Below are positions 26,824 through 35,948 of a DNA stretch of 64,000 nt, piece by piece; within the stretch, counting starts at the first letter, position 1, and every line of letters starts with the position of its first letter. A program made the position numbers and the translations under genes. The stretch comes from Rubrobacter marinus (GTDB lineage: Bacteria; Actinomycetota; Rubrobacteria; Rubrobacterales; Rubrobacteraceae). The notes beneath the pieces were generated by a model. It did no database searches and was not told where the DNA came from. It saw nothing but the letters and a program-made list of their open reading frames with translations. Where the stretch lies: the NCBI RefSeq assembly GCF_011492965.1, contig NZ_CP045121.1, forward strand, positions 372,001 to 436,000. The letters are read 5' to 3'.

Positions 26824-28347
26824 TCACGAACGCCTCCTGGCTCTCGGCAAGGCCACGATGGTCGCGACACCGACGGCCGCGAGGCCTGTGGCGGCAAGCT
26901 TCGCCATGAGACGCCGGTCTACCGTCGAACCCCGACGACCGTGGTAAACCGCGTTGGCGGCGTCGCGGAGGAAATAGCGCGCCGTGCGGCGCAGGCGGAG
27001 ACGACTGCGGTGCGGGTGGAGCTCTTCCTCGACGTCCCGGGTGTAGACGGGGGGGTCTAGCTCCAGGCCGTAGCGGGGGCTGTCGGGATACCGCCGCTCG
27101 ATCCGGCGCCTCTCCCGCTCGATGTCCGCTATCATCTCCGACCGGTCGGGCAGCCCCACGTCGCCCTTCGCGAGCGCCGCTACCAGATCCGCCTGCACGT
27201 CCATTATGCGGATGTTGGCGCCGCCGCTGACGTTGTGGAACCCGACAAAGTAGAGGCCCGGCCATCCTGGCGCGGCGACGCGCTTGTAGAGGTCCAATCT
27301 GCGTCCGGTGACCGGCACCATCTCCTCGGACAGGAACGGCAGATCTATCTCGTAACCCGTCGCCGCGATGACCGTGTCGAACCTCTCGACCGTCCCGTCC
27401 GAGAAGTGGACCTCGTTCCCGTCCGCGTCGTCCGCGCCCGCCGTCTTGACGGCGATCCGCCGCCACGCGATGTGCCCCATAATGGTCGGGTGGCTTGCGG
27501 GGTGGGTACGCTTCTTGGGCCTGACGAAGCCCCAATCCTCCACCCGTCCGTGCGCGACGTAGGTGAGGAGTTCGCGGAACCGGCGTTCGACCGCCCACGG
27601 CACGCCGGGCTTGCTGATCTTCGCTATCGTCCTCTGGATGGGGACGCCGAACAGCATACGCGGCATGATCAGAACCGGCGACCGCGCGGTCATGGTGGTG
27701 GAGGCGGTGACTGTGCAGATGTCGGCCGCGATGTCCAGGGCGCTGTTCCCCGTGCCGACCACGAGCACCCGCTTGTCGCGGAACGGCTCGGGCGTCCGGT
27801 AGTCGTGGGAATGGAGGTACTCGCCCCCGAACTTCTTCGCGAAGGGCGGGTGGCTGGGGACCCCCTGGTGCCCGGTGGCGATGACGACGCCGTCGAAGCT
27901 CTCCTCGGTCCCGTCCGCCAGCCGTATCCGCCACTCGTTCCCGGGAGCGGTCGTAGGCTGCTCGACGGACGCGACCTTCGCGTTGAACCGGATGTGGCGC
28001 CTGATGTCGAAGTGGTCGGCGTAGGCTTCCAGGTAGGCATGGACCTGAAAATGCGTGGGGTTGAAAGGGTAATCCTCCGGGAAGGGGAAGTCGTGAAACT
28101 GGGTGGCGCGGGGCTCCGAGTTGATGCGGAGCGATAGATAAGCCGGGCTCCGGGCGTTGTCGTTCTCGTACACCCACAGCCCGCCCACCTGCGAGCCCAT
28201 CTCGAACACCGTCACGGCGAAGCCGCGCTCCAGGAGGTGCTTGGCCGCACACAGGCCCGCTGCCCCCGCCCCGATCACGGCCATCCGCTCGACATCAGTC
28301 ACATCGCTCACCCCTTGAGTCTCTCCCGACGTCTCCTGCCTGAGCAT
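26824..28347 (-). CDS. Flavin-containing monooxygenase
   Basis: 507 aa from the ATG at 28347, which follows GAAGGAG. FAD motif VIGAGAAG near 24-31; the FMO fingerprint F-G-G-E-Y-L-H-S-H-D-Y at 173-183; NADPH motif VVGTGNSALD near 196-205; and an ATGYE motif later. A C-terminal hydrophobic stretch (AATGLAAVGVATIVAL) could anchor it to the membrane. FMOs hydroxylate or oxygenate N, S or ketone substrates. In this operon, beside a Baeyer-Villiger enzyme, a ketone is a reasonable guess. An in-frame upstream ATG exists at 28437 without an SD. Confidence 0.85.
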   Translation of the reverse strand: MLRQETSGETQGVSDVTDVERMAVIGAGAAGLCAAKHLLERGFAVTVFEMGSQVGGLWVYENDNARSPAYLSLRINSEPRATQFHDFPFPEDYPFNPTHFQVHAYLEAYADHFDIRRHIRFNAKVASVEQPTTAPGNEWRIRLADGTEESFDGVVIATGHQGVPSHPPFAKKFGGEYLHSHDYRTPEPFRDKRVLVVGTGNSALDIAADICTVTASTTMTARSPVLIMPRMLFGVPIQRTIAKISKPGVPWAVERRFRELLTYVAHGRVEDWGFVRPKKRTHPASHPTIMGHIAWRRIAVKTAGADDADGNEVHFSDGTVERFDTVIAATGYEIDLPFLSEEMVPVTGRRLDLYKRVAAPGWPGLYFVGFHNVSGGANIRIMDVQADLVAALAKGDVGLPDRSEMIADIERERRRIERRYPDSPRYGLELDPPVYTRDVEEELHPHRSRLRLRRTARYFLRDAANAVYHGRRGSTVDRRLMAKLAATGLAAVGVATIVALPRARRRS

Positions 28348-28467
28348 GCCTCTCGCGCTCCTTCTCGTGGACGGCGCTTGGCGGGCGCCTCCACGGTGCG
28401 TCGCCCCCCGCCCCGGGCCGGTCCATGAAGCTGCCACCGATCTTCTTCGGAGGATCTCGTGGGACGC

Positions 28468-29247
28468 CTACAACATCACCAGGCCGCCGCTTATGAGGAT
28501 GCACTCGCCGGTTATGTAATCCGCATCGTCGGAGGCGAGGAAGGCGACCGTACCGGCCACGTCCTCGGGGACCCCGGCCCTCCCTAGCGGGACTTGCTTG
28601 ATGCGCTGCGCTTTGGGTTCCCCCTTCCGTAGCCCTTTCATCTGGGCCAGCACGGCATCCTGCTTGTCCCAGAGATCCGTATCGACGATCCCCGGACCGA
28701 CGGAGTTGACCCGGATTCCGTATGGTGCGAGGGCCAGGGCGAAGGACTTGGTCAGGCTGATCACCGCTGCTTTCGTCGCGCAATAGGGCGCGTAGAGCGG
28801 GCTGGCCTCCCTCCCCGCGATCGATGCCATGTTGATGATCGTGCCGCGTCCCCGTTCCCTCATGGCGTTCGCCGCAGCCTGCATGCCGAAGAACACGCCG
28901 CGCGCGTTGATGTCTACGATCCGATCCCATTCCTCCGGCGTAACGTCGAAGACTTCCTTTAGAAGCTGAATACCGGCGTTGTTGACCATGATCTCGAGCG
29001 GGGCGTCGAACTCCTGCTCGGCCATCGCGGTGACTTCTTTGATCTGGGCCGGGTCTGCAACGTCGACCTGTGTCGCGCGGGCCTCCCGGCCGATCTTACG
29101 GACGGCCGACGCCGTTTCTTCGGCGAGCTCCGGGTCGATGTCCGTGGCCAGGACGTCGGCGCCCTCCTCGGCCAGCCTGAGCGCGATGGCGCGGCCGATC
29201 CCTCTACCCGCCCCGGTGACCAGGGCTACCCTATTCTCCAAACGCAT
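28468..29247 (-). CDS. Short-chain dehydrogenase/reductase
   Basis: 259 aa classical SDR: TGAGRGIG cofactor motif, NNAG, active-site Ser in NMASIAG, YCATK catalytic pair, and PGIVDTDLW. An acidic residue after beta-2 (DIDPE) suggests NAD(H) preference. It is located between two flavin monooxygenases, where it could oxidise an alcohol to the ketone substrate. The specific substrate is not determinable. Confidence 0.85.
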   Translation of the reverse strand: MRLENRVALVTGAGRGIGRAIALRLAEEGADVLATDIDPELAEETASAVRKIGREARATQVDVADPAQIKEVTAMAEQEFDAPLEIMVNNAGIQLLKEVFDVTPEEWDRIVDINARGVFFGMQAAANAMRERGRGTIINMASIAGREASPLYAPYCATKAAVISLTKSFALALAPYGIRVNSVGPGIVDTDLWDKQDAVLAQMKGLRKGEPKAQRIKQVPLGRAGVPEDVAGTVAFLASDDADYITGECILISGGLVML

Positions 29248-29320
29248 TGTCTTCGCCCTTTCTCTGAGCTTGGCGTCCGCTCCGGGCGAACCGGGGCGGG
29301 CGGCAGAACGGCATGGGGGA

Positions 29321-31000
29321 TCACTTCTTCAGCGCACCGTCCCTTGCGGTAGATCTTTGGGCAGTCAGGGCGAATCCTTCGTAGCCCTTGGCCGCCACCT
29401 CGTCGCATATCTGTATGTAGGTCGGCAAACCACCGGCATATGGCATGAAGACCCGGGGCTTGCCGGGGATGTTCCCCCCGAGAAACCAGGAGCTCTGGGC
29501 CATGGGAAGAAGCGTGCGCCCGGCCGCCTCGTTGACGCGCTCGACCCACGCATCCTCCGCATCGACGTTCGCCTCGATGCGCTCGAAACCGCCCTCTCTC
29601 ATGTACTCGATGCAATCCGAGACCCACTCGACGTGATGCTCGATGGACGTGGGCACGTTGGTGAGGATGGAAGGACTGCCGGGGCCGACGATGGTAAACA
29701 TGTTCGGGAAACCGGCGATCTGGAGCCCCAGGTACGTGCGCGGGCCGGCCTCCCACTTCTCTTTGAGAGATCTGCCGCCCTTGCCGCGAATGTCCATCCT
29801 GAGGTAAGCACCCGTCAGGGCGTCGTAGCCGGTGGCGAACACGAGGACGTCCAGCTCGTACTCCGCGTCCGTCGTGCGGATACCCTTGGGGGTGATCTCT
29901 TGGATCGGCGAGCTCTTGACGTCCACCAGGGAGACGTTGTCCCGGTTGTACGTCTCGAAGTAGTCGGTGTCGATCGGCGGCCGCTTCGTCGCGTAGGGAT
30001 GGTCGTACGGGGTCAGGGTTTCGGCGACGGTCGGGTCCTCGACGATCTCGCGGATCTTGGAGCGGATAAACTCGGACGCCGTATCGTTTGCTTCCTTGTT
30101 GATGATCAGGTCGCTAAACGTGCTCCTGAACCGCAAGCTGCCCCGTTCCCAGGCGGCTTCGTACATGGCCTGACGCTCGTCCTGTGAAACCTCGAGGGCC
30201 GACTTCTTGCCAACGTCCCAGGGGTGGCCGGCGGGCGTCTTGCGCTGCTTCTGACGGATCTCGTCGTAGTTCGCCTTGACCTGCTCCTGAAACGCCGGGT
30301 CCATCGGAGCGTTCCGCGCGGGAACGCTGTAGTTCGGGGTCCGCTGAAAGACGGTGAGGTGGCCTGCTTCCTCCGCGATCTTCGGGATAATCTGGATCCC
30401 GGTCGAGCCCGTGCCCACCACTCCGACCCTCTTGCCGGCGAAGTCGACGCCCTCTTGCGGCCATTCCCCGGTGTGGCACCATTCGCCTTCGAAGGTATCG
30501 AGGCCCTTGATGTCCGGTACGTTCGCGGCGGAGAGACCACCCACCGCGGTTATGAGGAACTGCGCGAAGAAGCGTTCGCCGCCGTCCGTTCGGATCTCCC
30601 ACCGGTTCCCGTCCTCGTCGAAGATCGCCGACGTCACGCGCGTCCCGAGCTGGATGTCCCGGCGCAGGTCGAACTTGTCCGCCGCGTAGTTGAGGTAGCG
30701 CAAGATCTCGGGCTGGGCCGCGTACTTCTCGGTCCACTCCCATTCCTGCTGCAGCTCCTCGGAGAACGAGTACGAGTAGTAGTAGCTCTCGGAGTCGCAA
30801 CGCGCCCCCGGGTAGCGGTTCCAGTGCCACGTCCCGCCGACGCCGCTCGCCGCCTCGAGGACTCGCGCCGAGAGCCCGAGCCCGTCGCGCAGGCGGTGGA
30901 GCATGTACATCCCCGCGAACCCGGCTCCGATGATGATCACGTCGAACTCGCCCATCGAGCCGGCACCTGTTTTTGGGAGGTTCTGCTGCAAGCCGGTCAT
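29321..31000 (-). CDS. Type I Baeyer-Villiger monooxygenase
   Basis: 559 aa. FAD motif IIIGAGFAG at 22-30; the Baeyer-Villiger fingerprint F-E-G-E-W-C-H-T-G-E-W-P at 170-181; NADPH motif GTGSTGIQ near 195. Conserved GGTWHWNRYPGARCD, characteristic of cyclohexanone/phenylacetone monooxygenases, is also present. It inserts oxygen next to a ketone carbonyl to give an ester or lactone, using NADPH and O2. The downstream-acting partner is the esterase encoded just upstream in the same operon. An internal ATG at residue 16 (MGEFDV) is an alternative start. Confidence 0.9.
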   Translation of the reverse strand: MTGLQQNLPKTGAGSMGEFDVIIIGAGFAGMYMLHRLRDGLGLSARVLEAASGVGGTWHWNRYPGARCDSESYYYSYSFSEELQQEWEWTEKYAAQPEILRYLNYAADKFDLRRDIQLGTRVTSAIFDEDGNRWEIRTDGGERFFAQFLITAVGGLSAANVPDIKGLDTFEGEWCHTGEWPQEGVDFAGKRVGVVGTGSTGIQIIPKIAEEAGHLTVFQRTPNYSVPARNAPMDPAFQEQVKANYDEIRQKQRKTPAGHPWDVGKKSALEVSQDERQAMYEAAWERGSLRFRSTFSDLIINKEANDTASEFIRSKIREIVEDPTVAETLTPYDHPYATKRPPIDTDYFETYNRDNVSLVDVKSSPIQEITPKGIRTTDAEYELDVLVFATGYDALTGAYLRMDIRGKGGRSLKEKWEAGPRTYLGLQIAGFPNMFTIVGPGSPSILTNVPTSIEHHVEWVSDCIEYMREGGFERIEANVDAEDAWVERVNEAAGRTLLPMAQSSWFLGGNIPGKPRVFMPYAGGLPTYIQICDEVAAKGYEGFALTAQRSTARDGALKK

Positions 31001-31250
31001 GCCTTCCTCCTCGTGTTTGCGGTCCAGATCATGCTCCCTCCGTGCCGACGTCTCGCCGGAACCGAGCGCTCAAGCGCCGGAACATCCTCGGGTGCGGCGA
31101 GTCCCGCGGCCCTTGTCGGGCGGCTCTCTACGGTTGCCGCGAACGGTCGGCGCGTCGCACCGAACGGCCCCACGAGGCCCTGCATAAAGGAAGAGCCCTG
31201 GCTACTCCTGATGGGAGACAAAATCTCGTATGCTCCTCGGCGGGCCCGAG

Positions 31251-32192
31251 CTACAGGGACGCCTTTGCGGCGAACGCCTGACGCATCCGTGCCGCCGCAT
31301 CCTCGATGGCCTGCTTGCCTTTGTCCATCACCCCGCACAAAGTGACGAAGCCGTGGATCTGGCCCTCGTAGCGTTTGACCGCGACGTCGTTGCCGGCCTC
31401 CAGCAAGAGCTTCGCGTAAGCCTCCCCCTCGTCTCGCAGAGGGTCGAACTCCGCGGTGACCACGAACGCGGACGGCAGACCGCTCGCGTCCTCCATGAGC
31501 AGCGGGGAGGCGCGCACGTCGCGCCCGAGGTCTTCGCTCTCCAGGTAGTGCCCCCAGAACCACTTCATCGACTCGGTAGTGAGGTAGTAATCGGTCCCGT
31601 TCGACCGGTACGAAGCCGTCTCGAAGTCCATGTTCGTCACGGGGTAGAAGAGCACCTGAAAGCTTAAATTCGGCGCACCTTCGTCCCGGGCCATGGTCGT
31701 GACCACGGTCGCCAGGTTGGCGCCGGAACTGTCCCCGCCCACCGCGATCCGCCGGGGATCCACGCCGAGCTCGGCGGCGTTTTCGGAGACCCACCGCGTG
31801 GCGGCGTAGCAGTCGGTCACGGCCGCCGGGAACTTGTGCTCCGGCGCGAGCCGGTAATCGACGGAGACCACCACCGCCCCTGCGCGGTTGGTCAACATCG
31901 TGCACATCGCGTCGACCATCTCCAGGTCGCCGACCACCCAACCGCCCCCATGAAAGTACACCAGCGCGGGGAACGGACCCGCGCCTTCGGGGTGTAGACC
32001 CGGATCGGGATGTCGCCGAGAGGGCCCGCGATCGCGCGATCGGAGATGCCGCCGACCGGCTCCGGCTCCCCCTCAACTCGGTGAGCTTCGCCAGGGCATC
32101 CCGTGCCTCTGTCGGGCTCATCTCGCTCAGGGCCGGACCGTTCGCCTCCAGTAACTGCCGGAGGAAGGCACTCGCCTGCTCGTCGAGGGCAT
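31251..32192 (-). pseudogene. HSL-family carboxylesterase, three frame breaks
   Basis: Hormone-sensitive-lipase-type alpha/beta hydrolase. Oxyanion motif YFHGGGWVVG, nucleophile elbow GDSSGAN, acid in EFDPLRDEGE and base in QIHGF. The frame is lost three times in the N-terminal third (near 32180, 32070 and 31965), each as if one base were missing. With three bases restored the gene is 314 aa, the family norm, starting at an ATG with GAGGAG upstream. It is the first gene of the leftward operon and would hydrolyse the ester made by the Baeyer-Villiger enzyme. Sequencing error is the likeliest cause of the breaks. Confidence 0.8.
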
Positions 32193-32316
32193 GTTCTCAC
32201 TCCTCAAAATCGCTCGGAAAGGGCCAGCAAGTCACGAAGCGAACCTCGAAAACGCACACGCCGCCTGACTCCTTCCCCTTACAAAACCTGCCATGCTGAT
32301 TCCCCTATCTGTGCCC

Positions 32317-32345
32317 ATATTAGTACGATAATTTCTATATTGCAA
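32317..32345 (-). promoter_or_regulatory. Promoter for the leftward catabolic operon
   Basis: On the minus strand TTGCAA (32345-32340), a 17-bp spacer and TAATAT (32322-32317) form a good sigma-A promoter in an AT-rich pocket. Transcription would start near 32310, about 118 bases before the esterase ATG. Confidence 0.55.
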
Positions 32346-32377
32346 CAACTAGGGGCTGCCAGCTTGAAGATTCCTGC

Positions 32378-32406
32378 TTGACACCGATCCTGATTTTGTT
32401 TATGTT
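32378..32406 (+). promoter_or_regulatory. Promoter for the rightward catabolic operon
   Basis: TTGACA (32378-32383), 17-bp spacer, TATGTT (32401-32406). It is divergent from the leftward promoter. An imperfect inverted repeat CCTATA...TATAGG (about 32412-32430) lies just downstream and could be an operator controlling both operons. The remaining bases up to the DUF485 gene show nothing else. Confidence 0.5.
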
Positions 32407-32687
32407 GTGAACCTATAATTCATATATAGGCACCGAGGGAAAGGGCTATGCGGGAGCAGGGTCGCAAGACGCCGGTGGTAAGGGGTGTGGACGTGGTACC
32501 GGACGTGAGTGCCGGAAGATGCCGGCTTGTCGCACGTGGCGGTTCTCGAAGCCGTCGGCGCTGTTGCCCGCTGGCGCAGTCTCCGGGGGGCGGGTGATCG
32601 GGAGGACGCGAAGGGCCGGTAAGTAGGACCCGAAGGTTCGTGCCGGAGTTGCTTTGCAAGCGCTGTCTACGGGGGGAAGGAGAGTCG

Positions 32688-33080
32688 ATGGAGAGAGACG
32701 ATAGGTCGATCGCGGACGAGCGGTCTTTGACGGAGCGCTCCGCGCCCGTCAGGGAAGGTGTGGGGAGTAGGAGTAGCGACTGGGAGCGGGTGGAGCGGAC
32801 CTCGGCCTTCGAGGAGTTGGCGCGTAAGAAGAGGGCGTTCATCGTTCCCGTGGTGATCCTCTTTACGGTGTTCTTTCTGGGGTGGCCGGCGTTGGGCGGG
32901 TTCACCACGTTGCTCGACGGTCAGGCCATAGGGGCTATGACCTGGGCGTACGTCTACGGCTTTGCCCAGTTGGCGACCACGCTGGTACTCCTCCACCTGT
33001 ACACGAGGCAGGCCGCCAGATGGGACGGGCTTGCCAGGAGGGCGCGAGAAGAGGCCGCCGAGGGGGGGACGGGCGCATGA
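32688..33080 (+). CDS. DUF485 small membrane protein (YjcH-like), second copy
   Basis: 130 aa from the ATG at 32688 behind GGGAAGGAGAG. It has the conserved VERTSAFEELARKKRAF followed by two membrane helices (about 49-72 and 84-104). Clearly paralogous to the minus-strand copy at 26275. The ATG of the symporter overlaps its TGA, so the two are translationally coupled. Its likely job is to support the permease. Confidence 0.85.
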   Translation: MERDDRSIADERSLTERSAPVREGVGSRSSDWERVERTSAFEELARKKRAFIVPVVILFTVFFLGWPALGGFTTLLDGQAIGAMTWAYVYGFAQLATTLVLLHLYTRQAARWDGLARRAREEAAEGGTGA

Positions 33081-34651
33081 GCACCGACGCCACGACGATC
33101 GTCGTATTCCTGCTGATAGTCGCGATCACCCTGGGCATCACCGTCTGGGCGTCGAGGCGGAACAAGGACGCGAGCCAGCATTACGTGGCCGGAGGCGAGA
33201 TCAAGGGCTGGCAGAACGGCCTCGCCCTCACGGGCGACTACCTGTCCGCTGCCACGTTCCTCGGCTACACGGGCCTCATCGCGGTGGCCGGCTTCTCGGC
33301 CTTCTACCTGATGATCGGTGCCACGGTCGGGCTCCTTATAATGCTCCTGCTCATCGCGGAGCCGCTTAGAAACCTCGGCCGGTACACCATAGGGGACGCG
33401 CTCACGAGCCGCTTCAACGCCAAAGGGGTCCGCGCGGCGGCGGCTCTCACCACGGTAGCCATAAGCATCCCGTATTTGATCACCCAGCTTGTCGGCGCGG
33501 GCTCGCTCTTCGAGCTTCTCATGGGCGTCGACTACGCCGTGGCCGTCATCGTCATAGGCGTCCTCATAGCTATCTACATCACCGCGGGCGGCATGGTGGC
33601 CGCCACCTGGATCCAGATAGTCAAGGCGGTGCTGCTCATAAGCGCGTTCCTCGTCATAACGCTGCTCGTGCTCTCCAGGTTCGGCTTCAACCCGTTCGCC
33701 GTCTTCAACGAGGCTTCGGCCACGCTGGGAGGCGGGGCGCTCACGCCGCCGCACGGGACCCTGGAGGGGTTGGGATGGATGTCCTTCGCCCTGGCCCTGT
33801 TCCTTGGCGTGCCGGGGTTGCCGCACGTTCTGATCCGCTTCTTCACCGTCCCCGACGCGCAAGCGGCCCGCAGCTCGCTCGCCGTCATGATCTGGATCTC
33901 GGTCCTCGCGATAGCGACGATACCGATCATCGGCTACGGGGCCGCGCTCCTGGTCGGTCAGGACGCTATCGCCGAGGCGGGCGAGGGGGGGAACCTCGCG
34001 GTCCCGCTGCTCTCGGAGATTCTCGGTGGGCCCGTCCTCTTCGCCTACGTCTCGGCGATCACCTTCGCGACGATCCTGGCCGTGATGGCCGGGCTGGTGA
34101 TCGCGGCCTCCGGCGCCTTCGCCCACGACCTGTACAACCAGGTTATACGCAACGGCGAGGCGAGCGAGCGAGAGCAGTTGAGGGCCGGACGTATAGCGGC
34201 GGCGCTCATCGTCATATTGTCGCTCCTCCTCTCCCTCGGGCTGCAAAACGTCAACATAGCGATCCTCGTTGCCGTGCCCCTGGTCATCGCCGCGAGCGCC
34301 AATACCCCGGTCATATTGCTGCTGCTCTACTGGAAGGGATTTACTACGACCGGAGCAGTCGTCGGCATGCTCACCGGCCTCGTCGCCTCCCTGGGCCTGG
34401 TGCTGCTCGGTCCCACCGTCATGGGCGAGAACGCGATCTTCCCCCTCCCGAACCCGGCCCTGGTCTCCGTGCCGCTGGGCTTCCTCGGCTGCTACCTGGG
34501 GACCGTGCTCAGCGGCTCCAGGGCGCGCGAGGAGCGCGAACGGGGAAGGCAGGTCTCTTACAACGAGATCCACGTCCGCTACAACACCGGCATCAGCAGC
34601 ATAGAAGAGGAGCTCGAAGGAGCGAGGGTGAGGGAAGGATCGAGAACCTGA
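33077..34651 (+). CDS. Sodium:solute symporter, ActP-like monocarboxylate permease, second copy
   Basis: 524 aa, very similar along its length to the symporter at 24707 (same GWQNGLALTGDY, GGMVAATWIQIVKAVL, GLPHVLIRFFTVPDAQAAR and REERERGRQV tail). About 13 membrane helices. It probably imports the carboxylate that the following CoA ligase activates. Two such permeases flank the catabolic region in opposite directions, which suggests duplication and specialisation for different acids. Confidence 0.9.
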   Translation: MSTDATTIVVFLLIVAITLGITVWASRRNKDASQHYVAGGEIKGWQNGLALTGDYLSAATFLGYTGLIAVAGFSAFYLMIGATVGLLIMLLLIAEPLRNLGRYTIGDALTSRFNAKGVRAAAALTTVAISIPYLITQLVGAGSLFELLMGVDYAVAVIVIGVLIAIYITAGGMVAATWIQIVKAVLLISAFLVITLLVLSRFGFNPFAVFNEASATLGGGALTPPHGTLEGLGWMSFALALFLGVPGLPHVLIRFFTVPDAQAARSSLAVMIWISVLAIATIPIIGYGAALLVGQDAIAEAGEGGNLAVPLLSEILGGPVLFAYVSAITFATILAVMAGLVIAASGAFAHDLYNQVIRNGEASEREQLRAGRIAAALIVILSLLLSLGLQNVNIAILVAVPLVIAASANTPVILLLLYWKGFTTTGAVVGMLTGLVASLGLVLLGPTVMGENAIFPLPNPALVSVPLGFLGCYLGTVLSGSRAREERERGRQVSYNEIHVRYNTGISSIEEELEGARVREGSRT

Positions 34652-34762
34652 TGCCGGACGGAGGAGGGAGCTCATCGGTGCTAAGGACCATATGCCCGCG
34701 GCGATAAGCCGGTGCACGGGCGGAGAGAAGTTGGCGAAGGACGTGATCGAGGAGGTGCGCGA

Positions 34763-35908
34763 GTGTCAGGGGCGGTAGGGATCGTCGGGGTACATCAGGA
34801 GCCCTACGGAGAGAACTATTCGGAGTCCACCCTGGAGGAGATGGTCTTCCGGGCGACGCGGCGGTTGCTGGAGGAGGCGGGGGTCGAGCGCGAGGAGTTG
34901 AGCAACATCGTGACCGCGTCCTCCGACGTAACGGACGGGCGCGCGATCTCCAACATGGTGATGGCCGGGTCGACGGCCTCGTACTTCAAGGACTCGATCA
35001 ACCTCTCCAGCGCGAGCGAGCATTCCTTTCTGCTCGCGGCCATGCAGATCATGTCCGGGCTGCGGGACCTGACGCTGGCGATCTCCTGGAGTAAGGTCTC
35101 GGAGAGCCCCGTGGACGTCGTGCAGAGGGTTGCCTCCGAGCCATACTTCACGCGCCCGATCGGGATCAACGCGATGACGAGCTACGCCCTGCAGGCCTCC
35201 GCGTACGAGCAGGCCTACGGTCCCGACCGGAACCTCATCTCGCGGGTGGTGGTCAAGAACCGCCGGAACGCCCTGGACAACCCCCTCGCCCACCTGCGCG
35301 AGGCGCCCACGCTGGAGCAGGTCAACGAGTCTGCGCCCCTCAGTTGGCCGCTGACCGAGTACGACCTGCCCCCCTACTCGGACGGCGTGTGCGTGCTCCT
35401 CCTGGCGTCGGAGGAGCGGGCCAGGGTCTTCGACGGGCCGGTAGCGTGGGTCAGGGGGATGGGATGGGCCACCGGCGGCTACTGGATGGGCGAGAGGGAC
35501 CTCACGAAGCTGCCCAGCCTCGAGGCCGCGGCGAAAAAGGCTTACGCGATGGCCGGCATCGAGGACCCGCTCGAGCAGTTCGATGCGGCGGAGCTCCACG
35601 AAGCATCCTCCTACAACGAGATCATGCAGTACGAGGCCTTGGGGTTCGCGGAGTACGGCGCGGGGGAGGAGCTCATCAGCGAGGGGGTGACCCTGCCGGA
35701 GGGGAAGCTGCCGGTCAACCGCTCGGGCGGGGCGCTCAGCTCCAACCCGGCCTTCGCTTCGGGGCTCGTGCAGGTCGCCGAGGCCGCGTTGCAGGTCACG
35801 GGAAGGGCCGGCGAGCGCCAGGTGGAAGGGGCGAGGAGGGCTCTGGCGACCGCCCAGCAGGGGTTCGCCACCCAGGGTGCGAGCGTCGTCTGCCTGGAAG
35901 GCGAGTGA
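34763..35908 (+). CDS. Thiolase-fold protein without catalytic cysteine (retro-aldolase-like), subunit 1
   Basis: 381 aa from the GTG at 34763 (GAGGAGGT upstream). Thiolase superfamily, SCP2/lipid-transfer branch. Where true thiolases have the NxxCASG nucleophile this protein reads LSSASEHSF, and the C-terminal GHPxGxTG reads SSNPAFASG. It cannot act as a normal thiolase. Cys-less relatives such as Ltp2 of steroid degradation form complexes with DUF35 proteins and catalyse retro-aldol cleavage of acyl-CoA side chains. The adjacent second Cys-less protein and DUF35 gene fit that model (inference). Confidence 0.75.
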   Translation: MSGAVGIVGVHQEPYGENYSESTLEEMVFRATRRLLEEAGVEREELSNIVTASSDVTDGRAISNMVMAGSTASYFKDSINLSSASEHSFLLAAMQIMSGLRDLTLAISWSKVSESPVDVVQRVASEPYFTRPIGINAMTSYALQASAYEQAYGPDRNLISRVVVKNRRNALDNPLAHLREAPTLEQVNESAPLSWPLTEYDLPPYSDGVCVLLLASEERARVFDGPVAWVRGMGWATGGYWMGERDLTKLPSLEAAAKKAYAMAGIEDPLEQFDAAELHEASSYNEIMQYEALGFAEYGAGEELISEGVTLPEGKLPVNRSGGALSSNPAFASGLVQVAEAALQVTGRAGERQVEGARRALATAQQGFATQGASVVCLEGE

Positions 35909-35948
35909 GGAGAGATGCCGTTCCACGAAACCGGAGGGAGCTAGGGTA

